NCBI GenBank assembly: GCA_015655075.1
Contig: JAATFT010000084.1
Span: 62,001 to 126,000, forward strand
DNA from: Clostridiales bacterium
GTDB lineage: Bacteria > Bacillota > Clostridia > Lachnospirales > Lachnospiraceae
DNA length: 64,000 bases
Direction: 5' to 3'
Made by a program: the position numbers and the translations under genes. The notes beneath the pieces are model-generated. The model saw nothing but the letters and a program-made list of their open reading frames with translations, ran no database searches and was not told the origin of the DNA. Shown one piece after another: positions 51,107 through 59,496 of this stretch; within the stretch, counting starts at the first letter, position 1, and every line of letters starts with the position of its first letter.

Positions 51107-53338
51107 ATGGAAGAATTAAAAACGGAAGATGACCATTTCATGCCGAAACAGGAAGAGCTAAGAAGTGAGTGGGAAAAAGAAGAAAAAAAGCTGGAAGAAT
51201 GTTTAACGGTAATACGGAAAAATATTGAGGAGAATACCATAAAGCTAAAGGAAATCCGGGCGGAAACCAAAGAACTCTACGATAATTACCGCTCCGACAA
51301 TCCGGAGCTTCATAACGAGCTGGTAATCGGGCTTAGTATGCAGTCCCAGATAGAGCGGACGCTGAATAAAAATTTAGCGGCCTTAAAAAAGCCGTTTTTC
51401 GGCCGTATTGACTATGTGGAACAGGGGAAGGAAAGTGATTTAGCCGATGAAACCCAGGACCCTGAAAATTGCTCACTTTATATCGGAAAAAACGGAATCG
51501 GCAAAAGCAGTACGGAAATGATAATCATTGATTGGAGAGCGCCGGTTTCCAGTGTGTATTACGACAGTGACATAGGGGAAAGCTCATACCTTTCACCTTA
51601 TGGCGAGCCTATTTCTATCAGTCTTAATTTAAAGCGTACCTTTGAAATCGCAGACAGCAAATTGGTGGATTTTTATGATACGGATGTCATTGCGAATGAT
51701 GAATTTCTGACAAAATATCTGGGTAAAAATAAGGAAGTGGTGTTAGGTGAAATCATTGCAACGATTCAGAAAGAGCAGAATGAAATTATCAGAGATACGC
51801 CCTGGCACAGTGTAATTGTACAAGGAGTAGCCGGCAGCGGAAAAACAACGGTAGCCATGCACCGTATTTCCTATATCCTTTATAATTACAAGGACAGGTT
51901 CCGGTCCGATGAATTTTATATCATTGGCAGCAATAAGATGCTTTTAAATTATATTACGGGAGTACTGCCGAATCTGGATGTCTATAATATTAATCAGATG
52001 ACCATGGAAGAATTTTTGAATCAATTGCTGGATAAGGACTTTGATATAGAAAAAGGAAAATATGTCCTGGATAACAGCTTTGCCAGGTTAAGCACCGTCA
52101 AACAGCCTGAAAATGCCGTTACCTTAAAAAGATTTAAGGGTTCCATTTATTTTATTAAAGCGTTGGAAACCTATTTAAAGGATTATGAATTAAAGACGTT
52201 GACGCCGAAACCCATTATTTATCATGATAGTAGTGTTTATTCCCAAGAAGAAATTTTGGATTTCCTTTCCATTTTTAAAGAAAAACCTTTACAGGAAAAA
52301 ATAGATCTGTTAAATAAACGGTTAATCAATAAAATACGGCTGGTAAACGAAAAGGAACAACAGGAGAAAGAAATCATTAACATTGAGGTTAAAAAATTCA
52401 GGAATTATTTCGGAAAAAAGCAGATAAAATTCAATCTGATGGATATTTACCTTGCATTTTTAAACAATCTCATTACAAACCGTTCCCAATATGTCAAATT
52501 AAAGTATGAGATACCGGACCAGGATACCGTCGGGCTGCTTATCCGCAAGCTGAACAGTAAATCTATTGACCTTTATGATATGGGGATGCTTACGCTTATC
52601 AAAAAGCGGCTGAAGCTTACAAGGGATTTTGAATTTGTAAGCCATATTGTTGTGGATGAAGCACAGGATTTTGGGGTTTGTGTATTTTATGTATTGAAAC
52701 AATTGTTTAAGGACTGCACCTATACCATAATGGGTGATATTACACAAAATATCCATTATGACACCGGTATGAACGACTGGGAAGCCTTAAGGGAAGAGGT
52801 GTTCTTTCCGGATAAGGATAAGTTTTATGTCCTGGCCAAAAGCTACCGCAATACGGTGGAAATATCGGATTATGCCAGTAAGGTTTTAAGGCAGTGTACT
52901 TTTAAAACCTATGATATCGAACCGATTATAAGGCATGGGAAAGAGGTGGAGGTAACGAAATTAGCGGATGAAAAAGCTATGCTGCAAAAAACAGTGGAAA
53001 TTATTAAGGAAAGCCTTACCGAAGGTTACACCACCATTGCTGTTATCTGCCGGACCATTGATGAAACCAGGGCGATATACGAAATGTTAGCAAGCCATAT
53101 AACATTGGAACCCCTTACACAGGAGATGGAAGAGATGAGCTTTACCAACAGTGCTATGGTACTTCCCATCCACATGACCAAGGGCCTGGAATTTGACTCC
53201 GTTATACTCTGGAATCCGGATGAAGAACATTACCAGGCAAGTGATGCCGATGCAAAGCTCTTATATGTGGCCATTACCCGGGCTCTGCATGAACTGCATA
53301 TCGTATATCGGGGGAATCTGGCAAAATTGCTAAGTTAA
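51107..53338 (+). CDS. helD: HelD-like RNA polymerase-recycling helicase
   Basis: This 743-residue superfamily 1 ATPase has a long N-terminal coiled coil (about 1-70, highly charged). Walker A is GVAGSGKTT with Lys246, Walker B is VVDEAQDFG near residue 515, and a C-terminal UvrD-like motif is HMTKGLEFDSV with YVAITRALHELHIV. HelD proteins bind stalled RNA polymerase and release it from DNA. The coiled-coil arm is typical for that role rather than for DNA repair. It stands alone as a single gene. Confidence 0.85.
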   Translation: MEELKTEDDHFMPKQEELRSEWEKEEKKLEECLTVIRKNIEENTIKLKEIRAETKELYDNYRSDNPELHNELVIGLSMQSQIERTLNKNLAALKKPFFGRIDYVEQGKESDLADETQDPENCSLYIGKNGIGKSSTEMIIIDWRAPVSSVYYDSDIGESSYLSPYGEPISISLNLKRTFEIADSKLVDFYDTDVIANDEFLTKYLGKNKEVVLGEIIATIQKEQNEIIRDTPWHSVIVQGVAGSGKTTVAMHRISYILYNYKDRFRSDEFYIIGSNKMLLNYITGVLPNLDVYNINQMTMEEFLNQLLDKDFDIEKGKYVLDNSFARLSTVKQPENAVTLKRFKGSIYFIKALETYLKDYELKTLTPKPIIYHDSSVYSQEEILDFLSIFKEKPLQEKIDLLNKRLINKIRLVNEKEQQEKEIINIEVKKFRNYFGKKQIKFNLMDIYLAFLNNLITNRSQYVKLKYEIPDQDTVGLLIRKLNSKSIDLYDMGMLTLIKKRLKLTRDFEFVSHIVVDEAQDFGVCVFYVLKQLFKDCTYTIMGDITQNIHYDTGMNDWEALREEVFFPDKDKFYVLAKSYRNTVEISDYASKVLRQCTFKTYDIEPIIRHGKEVEVTKLADEKAMLQKTVEIIKESLTEGYTTIAVICRTIDETRAIYEMLASHITLEPLTQEMEEMSFTNSAMVLPIHMTKGLEFDSVILWNPDEEHYQASDADAKLLYVAITRALHELHIVYRGNLAKLLS

Positions 53339-53351
53339 TGGGGGTAAATAT

Positions 53352-53423
53352 AAGATAAAATCAAAAGATATTGCAAATGCCCTGGGCTTGTCAACGGCTA
53401 CCGTATTATTGGAGATTAATTAA
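53352..53423 (+). pseudogene. LacI-family regulator remnant (HTH only)
   Basis: Right after the helicase stop the frame reads KIKSKDIANALGLSTATV, the classic LacI-type N-terminal helix-turn-helix, then stops at 53421-53423. No start codon and no sugar-binding domain remain. Confidence 0.6.
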
Positions 53424-53443
53424 TAAATTGAAAGCAAAAAAAT

Positions 53444-53510
53444 AAAGCATAAAGACAAATTTAAAGAAGAATTAACTAATTCTTTACATTGCTTTTATGC
53501 TATTTTTTTA
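53444..53510 (+). terminator. Imperfect terminator hairpin
   Basis: AGCATAAA and an inner AAAGAA pair with TTCTTT and TTTATGCT, followed by ATTTTTTT. Confidence 0.6.
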
Positions 53511-53521
53511 TTTTTACGATA

Positions 53522-53761
53522 ATAGGTGTCAATCCCAAGCCTTCTCCGGATATGGCCTTTGATTTCTGCAATCAGATGAAGATCAGCCCCCGTGAATTAT
53601 TAATTGTAGGGGACAGTGTAACGGACATGGAATTTGCAGAAAATGCAAAGGCACAATTCATTGGGATTAAGACAGATTATAATGATTTTGAAGAATTTGC
53701 AAAGCACAATAAAACAGCGGTTGATAATATACAGGATATAATCCGTATTATGAATTTGTAG
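53522..53761 (+). pseudogene. HAD phosphatase C-terminal fragment
   Basis: The frame reads NPKPSPDMAFDFCNQM, then LLIVGDSVTDMEFAENA, ending at 53761. This is the C-terminal part of a phosphoglycolate-phosphatase-like HAD protein. The N-terminal motif I (DxDxT) and cap are missing, so it is inactive. Confidence 0.7.
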
Positions 53762-53947
53762 GTTATCCCATAAAAAACTGACATTAAAAGTGATATGCCA
53801 TATTTACCTTGCCAGTAAGGAATTAATAATTTATAATAACTTATCAGGAAATGAAAAAGTGGCAATCAATATTCAGAATGCCGTTCAAGGCATATTTTGT
53901 TTTGCGCTTATTTAATCTATTTTACATATGACAGTCCAGGGAAAGTT

Positions 53948-55591
53948 ATGAGGAATAAACGGATGAAAAAGGGCGGAGACAGTATTATGATGCAGGGCAG
54001 TATTTTAGCCGCGGCGGGTATTATATCCAGGATAATCGGAATGGTATACCGTATTCCCATGTCAAACATGCTGGGAACGGAAGGTAATACCTTATATTCC
54101 ATTGCCTTCAGCATTTACAATGTTATTTTAACCATATCATCCTACAGTCTTCCTCTGGCGGTATCCAAATTGATATCTCAGTATTCGGCTAAAAAGGAAT
54201 ATAAAAATACTTACAAAATCTTTAAAACGGCATTTTTTTATGCGGCAATTCTTGGAGGGGCAGGAAGTGCGTTTTTATACTTTGGGGCCGATTTTCTGGA
54301 AAGAATCTTTCCCGGCAGCGTGGGTTTGTCAAAGCCTCTTAAGATTCTGGCGCCGGCTGTATTTGTGATGGCTGTGTTAGGTGCATTGCGCGGGTTATTT
54401 CAGGGGAAAAACACGATGCTGCCCACTGCAATTTCCCAGGTGTTGGAACAAATTGTTAACGCTTTCGTAAGCATATGGGCTATTTATGTATTTATGAATA
54501 GTCACAGGGCATCAAAGCTTATATTTGCCTACGGGGCGGCCGGAGGTGTTTTAGGAACCTTTATGGGAGCCGTTACGGCGTTTTTATTCTTAGGTCTTAT
54601 TTTCAGTATTTACAGGCCGGCCCTTAAAAATAAGATTATGAGAGACAGGCATACCTTAGGGTTATCCGGCGGGATTATACTTAAAATGCTGGTGTTTACC
54701 GTTTTGCCCATAACACTTAGCCAGACCGTTTATCAGCTTGGATATTTTTTGGATAATTTTATTTTTAAAAATATAATGCATTTTAAAGGTTTTACAACGG
54801 AAAGTAATAGTGTTTTGGGAGTGTTTAATACGCAGTATAATTTACTCATTAATGTTCCGGTTGCCGTCTCCTCAGCCATGGCATCCTCTGCCGTTCCCAG
54901 TATGGTGGCTTCCTTTGCCAAAGGATCGTACCGTGAATTAAAGGAGAAAGCAGGCTCTCTGATTAAGTTTAATATGACCATAGCTTTTCCTGCCGCGGCG
55001 GGCCTGGCGGTTTTAGCAAAGCCGATTGTTACTTTATTGTTCCCGGGTTTGAGTTCCTATGGGGATGTAGCCGCCAAACTTTTAATCACAGGCTCCACCG
55101 CGGTAATCTTTTATTCCTATTCCACGATTACCGGGGCAATGTTGCAGGGAATAAATAGGATACGGATTCCGGTTGTTCATTCCGCGGTTTCCCTGATTAT
55201 ACACATAATACTGGTATCCTTTCTGCTTTTTTGTACAAACCTTGGCATTTATGTACTCATCCTGGGAAATATTACATTTCCTTTGCTGGTTTGTATCTTA
55301 AATTGGAGGGCCGTGGCAAAATTCCTCCAATATAAACAGGAGTTAAGAAAAACTTTTCTTTTTCCTTTGCTGGCAGCCGCTATTATGGGTATTATTGCAG
55401 GGGGAAGTTACAGGCTTGTGTATTATGCGGCGGGTAGTAATGCCATAGGGGTTATTTTGTCAATGACGATTGCCGCCTGTACCTATCTTATATTGATCCT
55501 GATTTTCAGATGTTTTTCTAAAGAAGAATTAAAGGATCTTCCTATGGGTAAAAAGATTTGCAGGCTGGGAGAAAAAATGCATTTATATTAA
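53948..55591 (+). CDS. SpoVB/MurJ-like polysaccharide flippase family protein
   Basis: This protein of about 547 residues has roughly 14 membrane helices and belongs to the MOP/MATE-like flippase superfamily. The N-terminal GSILAAAGIISRIIGMVYRI and the SYSLPLAVSKLIS segment are typical of SpoVB-type proteins, which act in cell-wall or spore-cortex lipid II transport. The start at 53948 has AGGGAAAG upstream; 53963 is an alternative. A SleC-like cortex-hydrolase gene is convergent downstream. Confidence 0.8.
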   Translation: MRNKRMKKGGDSIMMQGSILAAAGIISRIIGMVYRIPMSNMLGTEGNTLYSIAFSIYNVILTISSYSLPLAVSKLISQYSAKKEYKNTYKIFKTAFFYAAILGGAGSAFLYFGADFLERIFPGSVGLSKPLKILAPAVFVMAVLGALRGLFQGKNTMLPTAISQVLEQIVNAFVSIWAIYVFMNSHRASKLIFAYGAAGGVLGTFMGAVTAFLFLGLIFSIYRPALKNKIMRDRHTLGLSGGIILKMLVFTVLPITLSQTVYQLGYFLDNFIFKNIMHFKGFTTESNSVLGVFNTQYNLLINVPVAVSSAMASSAVPSMVASFAKGSYRELKEKAGSLIKFNMTIAFPAAAGLAVLAKPIVTLLFPGLSSYGDVAAKLLITGSTAVIFYSYSTITGAMLQGINRIRIPVVHSAVSLIIHIILVSFLLFCTNLGIYVLILGNITFPLLVCILNWRAVAKFLQYKQELRKTFLFPLLAAAIMGIIAGGSYRLVYYAAGSNAIGVILSMTIAACTYLILILIFRCFSKEELKDLPMGKKICRLGEKMHLY

Positions 55592-55678
55592 TATAACTTG
55601 CCAAAGGAGGCTGTACCAGCTCTGTCTGCAGCTGCACCTAAAGGTAATTTTGGATTGCCAAAATGCAAATCACAATTA

Positions 55679-56959
55679 TTATTTCGGGGAATTACCTGTA
55701 TAGGAACCGGCGGGCCTGGTTATACTGGCGTGCGTATGGGATATTTTATACCAGGTGGCCGCATCCACCGTACCTGTCACCGGAAGATCAAATATTTTCT
55801 GAAATGCGCAAACCGCGGCTTTCGTGTTTTCTTCATAAATCCCGTCCGCGTTGATCAGCGGAATTTCATAATAAGCGCAGGAAAGAATTCTTAATTGCTT
55901 TTGAATATATTCCACTTCTTCCGATGTAATGCCTTCTTTTAATTCCGTATTCGGCCAGGCAATGACGCCGGCTATATTGTCCGTGTGGTTAATATACAGC
56001 ATATCGCCGTAATAATAGCGGAGGATATCAAGGGCTTTATAGGTCTGGTCCCCCAAAAATTTAGAATCCCACAGGGAAATCATGTTGGAACAGATCATTG
56101 AATTACCGGCCTGTGCCAATATGGGCTGAGTGATGTCCGGCAGAGATAAAAAGTAATTGAAAATATAATCGACTGCTAAACAGATGTTACTGTTAACGTT
56201 TCTTCCGTAAATCCATATCTGGTCAAATGCCGTTGACGAGGTGATGGTAAAATCATACCCCTGGCTTGGATACCAATCCGTATAAATCCGGTTTAACGAA
56301 AAGGAAAGTATGGTTAAAATATTTGCATAAATGGTCTCCAGAGGCCAGGTAGCATATATTTGACACGAAACCACATTTTTTATGTAATCCCTATATTCTA
56401 TTTTATAATTGCCGGCGGCGGCATCTGAAGGTATGCCGTCATGAACAATAATGAATTCGGGGATTAGAATCGGTTTGTTTTCTTCCGGTACAATATTGTC
56501 TTTCACCTCATCTTCATAGATTTTAGGTGGATATTTTCCGCAAAGGAAATGAGGCCCTATCAGAATAGTTTTTGCAGGTTCATTTCCGTTAATCTTTCTT
56601 GGCATTTTAACCGGCTGAACCGTTTTTACATAGGGGAAAAGCTGGACGCTGTCAATTTCTAGGGTTTGAAGCCCCGGGGCGGTAATAACCAGCCTGTATT
56701 CCGAATAGGGCTGATAAGTTGTCGGTTCCATGCTGTATTCAATTGGAGGCGCCGGTAATTCAATTTCCGTGGTTTTTCCTGAAATATCTGTAATTAAATC
56801 CACGATAACCGTATTGGGATCAGACTTGTGAAAAACCTGTACCCCGGCATTTTCAACAGGCCTTGACCCTGCTTCTTCACATACAACTTGAACTTGTAAT
56901 ATACCAAAATATTTTTTTCCTGACTGGACAAGATAAATTCCGTTGTTTATTGTATACAT
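55679..56959 (-). CDS. SleC-like spore cortex-lytic/peptidoglycan-binding protein
   Basis: This 426-residue protein matches the length and layout of SleC-type germination hydrolases. An N-terminal region of about 120 residues resembles a pro-domain or carboxypeptidase-regulatory-like fold. A middle SpoIID-like catalytic region (about 200-340) has SLNRIYTDWYPSQGYDF and ITSSTAFDQ. A C-terminal peptidoglycan-binding domain (about 355-410) has YIQKQLRIL and GTVDAATWYKI. SleC is processed by Csp subtilases during germination in clostridia, and a Csp-like gene lies 2.5 kb away. The TDWY segment has Asp where I recall Glu in relatives; whether that matters is unknown. Confidence 0.75.
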   Translation of the reverse strand: MYTINNGIYLVQSGKKYFGILQVQVVCEEAGSRPVENAGVQVFHKSDPNTVIVDLITDISGKTTEIELPAPPIEYSMEPTTYQPYSEYRLVITAPGLQTLEIDSVQLFPYVKTVQPVKMPRKINGNEPAKTILIGPHFLCGKYPPKIYEDEVKDNIVPEENKPILIPEFIIVHDGIPSDAAAGNYKIEYRDYIKNVVSCQIYATWPLETIYANILTILSFSLNRIYTDWYPSQGYDFTITSSTAFDQIWIYGRNVNSNICLAVDYIFNYFLSLPDITQPILAQAGNSMICSNMISLWDSKFLGDQTYKALDILRYYYGDMLYINHTDNIAGVIAWPNTELKEGITSEEVEYIQKQLRILSCAYYEIPLINADGIYEENTKAAVCAFQKIFDLPVTGTVDAATWYKISHTHASITRPAGSYTGNSPK

Positions 56960-57314
56960 ATTTGGCTCCCATCTGAACTGTCGAATAGAATCAGAGTAGT
57001 ATGTTCTCCGTATAAATATCAGCTTTATTACTATATATTTAATTTCTATATATGCGTAGAATCAGAAAATGATAACATTGTGATAGGAAATTTGCAAAAT
57101 AATGCTTGATTTATTTAGACAATTATTCTATCAAATTGAACTGTTTACCCTGAATACAATCTTAAAATCCATGAAATAATGAATTAATTCCAAAGAAAAA
57201 ATAATATATATTAAAAGTAAATAAACAATCGCCGTAAAGCATTGACAAGAGCTGGTTATGGCTGTATGGTGATTTATATTATGTTAATTAAATTAATTTG
57301 GAGGCAGGTTTCAT
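56960..57314. other. Divergent intergenic region upstream of the SleC-like gene
   Basis: On the minus strand CATACTA (57004-56998) lies about 40 nt before the SleC-like ATG and equals the -10 of forespore sigma-G promoters; no good -35 is seen. The rest is AT-rich without a recognised gene. GGAGG precedes the ATG at 57315. Confidence 0.35.
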
Positions 57315-57707
57315 ATGCAGGATAAAATCAGAAGGTTTATGGTGGGCAGATACGGAGTGGATCAGTTAAGCAAATTATTATTATGGATCGCCGTTATTAT
57401 TATGCTTATATCATTGTTTTTCCAGAACGGGATTGAAATACTATCTTTTTTAATACTAATTATATGTTATTTTAGAATATTTTCAAGGAATATTAATCAA
57501 AGGTACAACGAGAATCAAAAATTTTTAACATGGAAAAACCGGTTTTTCGGATATTTTGGGCAGGTTAAAGACCGCCGCATGCAGAATAAAAATTATCGTA
57601 TTTATGTGTGTCCCACCTGTAAACAAAAAATCCGCGTTCCAAAGGGAAAAGGTAAAATATGTATCACTTGTCCCAAATGCAGGGCGGAATTTATCCGCAA
57701 AAGCTGA
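57315..57707 (+). CDS. Small membrane protein with zinc-ribbon C-terminus
   Basis: This 130-residue protein has two adjacent hydrophobic segments (about 20-60) and a C-terminal zinc ribbon with CPTCKQKIRVPKGKG and ITCPKCRAEF (CxxC...CxxC). The zinc ribbon resembles the MJ0042 type. Partners and function are unknown. GGAGG lies before the ATG. An overlapping frame running to 57898 is not supported. Confidence 0.7.
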   Translation: MQDKIRRFMVGRYGVDQLSKLLLWIAVIIMLISLFFQNGIEILSFLILIICYFRIFSRNINQRYNENQKFLTWKNRFFGYFGQVKDRRMQNKNYRIYVCPTCKQKIRVPKGKGKICITCPKCRAEFIRKS

Positions 57708-57760
57708 TGGGGCAGGAACAATTTTGGTTTTCACGAAAGATTTTTCAAGGATATAAGCCA

Positions 57761-57799
57761 AGCGGCGGTTTTGGAACCAGAAATCAAAACCGCCGTTTT
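57761..57799 (+). terminator. Terminator after the zinc-ribbon gene
   Basis: CGGCGGTTTTG (57763-57773) pairs perfectly with CAAAACCGCCG (57785-57795), followed by TTTTC. Confidence 0.75.
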
Positions 57800-58016
57800 C
57801 CGACTTGGCGCCGTAAAAAGGAGGCCAGCTTTACACCTAATCAAAGCGCTTATACACAGCAGAAAACACGCTCTAATGCGGCAGTACCCAAAGTTTGAAT
57901 AAATAATTTGACAATTATTTCAGCTATTATATATAATAAAAGCATTATTTATATTAAATTTGGAACATAGCAGATAATTTATCAGGAAAATACGATTATT
58001 TTACTGGCTTGAAAGA

Positions 58017-58472
58017 ATGGTGGGATATATGGACAGGAATAGGAATGGAGAAATACAGGAGTGTAAAAGATGTGGGAAAATGTTCTATTTTACAGGGGTG
58101 GGAAAGTGCATTTGCCCGGAATGCAAAGCGGAGGAGGAAGCTGAATTTGAAATTGTAAAGAATTATATCTATGAACATATTTCTGCTACAATCATGCAGG
58201 TTTCCAAGGAAACGGGAGTTAAAATCAGCAGAATAAAAAGTTATTTAAGAGACGGAAGGCTTATCATTCCCGACGGTTCGTTGATTTTTTTAAATTGCGA
58301 AATCTGCGGAGCCAATATAAAGTTTGGCAGATTATGCCCTGCATGTGGAGATTCTTTAAGTAGCGAATTAAAACGTGAAATGCATATCGATGAATTTCAA
58401 ATAGGAGATAAACCCAAAAAGTCCGCCAACTGCAGGATGAGGTTTTTGGAACGGGACAATACGTTAAAATAA
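58017..58472 (+). CDS. YvyF/TIGR03826-like zinc-finger protein
   Basis: This 151-residue protein has an N-terminal CxxC pair (CKRCGKMF and CICPECKAE), a middle HTH-like helix pair (IMQVSKETGVKISRIKSYL) and a second zinc site (CEICGANI and CPACGDSL). This layout matches the flagellar-region protein YvyF. No flagellar genes are in the window, so its role is open. The ATG at 58017 is taken as start; 58029 is an alternative with GGTGGGAT upstream. Confidence 0.65.
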   Translation: MVGYMDRNRNGEIQECKRCGKMFYFTGVGKCICPECKAEEEAEFEIVKNYIYEHISATIMQVSKETGVKISRIKSYLRDGRLIIPDGSLIFLNCEICGANIKFGRLCPACGDSLSSELKREMHIDEFQIGDKPKKSANCRMRFLERDNTLK

Positions 58473-58569
58473 TATAATGAAAGCGGAATAATTGGACAAC
58501 AGATCAGAAACATGGTTTTTGCTCATAATATAACGGTATATGTATTGTTAAAACAACGGTGTGAATCAG

Positions 58570-58604
58570 AACTACCCTGGGATAAGTGAGCCGGTAGTTT
58601 TTTT
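58570..58604 (+). terminator. Terminator before the family-A repeat
   Basis: AACTACC pairs with GGTAGTT, followed by TTTTTT. Confidence 0.75.
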
Positions 58605-58610
58605 CTTTTT

Positions 58611-58722
58611 AACCTTACAAGTAAGCCCCCCCTTTGTAGCGAAGGGTAAGCGGTGGGGCTGGGACTTACTTGTTTATGAGTAAGTAGCACATCGCACCCT
58701 GAATTTCCGCTTTGACTTGCTA
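58611..58722 (+). repeat. Family-A palindromic intergenic repeat with tail
   Basis: It starts AACCTTACAAGTAAGCCCCC, has a hairpin closed by GGGACTTACTTGT (58661-58673), and continues with the tail module TATGAGTAAGTAG and CGCTTTGACT. It directly follows the T tract of the upstream terminator. Confidence 0.65.
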
Positions 58723-58799
58723 ATTGGGAAAAAATGTTTTATTATATTTTCATAGCTGTGGGGGGGACCTCTTTGGAAAATAATATAAAAGGTAATTTT

Positions 58800-59360
58800 A
58801 TGAAATGTAATTATATTGATATCATAAGAAAAAATCCGGTAATTGAAACCAACCGTTTATTACTCCGAAAATTTAATATAAAAGATAAAGAGGCGGTTTT
58901 AGCATATGGAAGCGATAAGCAGACATTAAAGTATTTGGTTTGGACCGGAATTACCGATCCGGCTGAGGCGGAAAAGGTCATAACGGTATACTATTCCAAA
59001 CCGGGAGTTTATGCCTTGGAACTAAAAAAGAGTAATCAGTGTATCGGATGCATTGACATACGGATTGAGCCTCAGCATGAAAAAGCAAGCTTTGGTTATA
59101 TGCTTAACCGGGAATTCTGGAATCACGGGTATATGACGGAGGCTTTAAAGGCGATTTTGGAGTTATGTTTTACAAAGCTGGAATTAAACCGGGTTGAAGC
59201 AAGCCATTATGTGGGCAACGAGGGTTCCGGCAGGGTTATGCAAAAGAGCGGCATGAGGTTTGAAGGCATTTCCGTTCAGGAAGTGAAAATTAAAGGAATA
59301 TTTCAAGACGTGGTTCATTATGGAATTACGAGGGCCCAATGGAATGAGATGATGAAATAG
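58800..59360 (+). CDS. GNAT-family N-acetyltransferase (RimJ/RimL-like)
   Basis: This 186-residue acetyltransferase uses acetyl-CoA. The N-terminal IETNRLLLRKFNIKDKEAV and core SFGYMLNREFWNHGYMTEAL, VEASHYVGNEGSGRVMQKSG are typical of RimJ-type enzymes acting on protein N-termini or small amines. The ATG at 58800 follows AAAGGTAA and gives the normal family start; the longer frame from 58734 is less likely. Confidence 0.85.
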   Translation: MKCNYIDIIRKNPVIETNRLLLRKFNIKDKEAVLAYGSDKQTLKYLVWTGITDPAEAEKVITVYYSKPGVYALELKKSNQCIGCIDIRIEPQHEKASFGYMLNREFWNHGYMTEALKAILELCFTKLELNRVEASHYVGNEGSGRVMQKSGMRFEGISVQEVKIKGIFQDVVHYGITRAQWNEMMK

Positions 59361-59496
59361 GGCGTACAGATATAAACCAAGGCTGAAAGAAGCGGAGAAT
59401 TTACGGGAACAGAATACCTAATTTTAAATATAGGAATCATTACATTATATAACTCATAAAATTAACCAATTGATTAATAAGAGAATAAGAAATAAT

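Noticed and set aside
55598..55894. Plus-strand 98-codon frame after the flippase gene
   Set aside because: It is antisense to the SleC-like C-terminal domain and shows no family features.
57659..57898. 79-codon frame overlapping the zinc-ribbon gene
   Set aside because: It runs in another frame across a perfect terminator hairpin, so it is unlikely to be translated.
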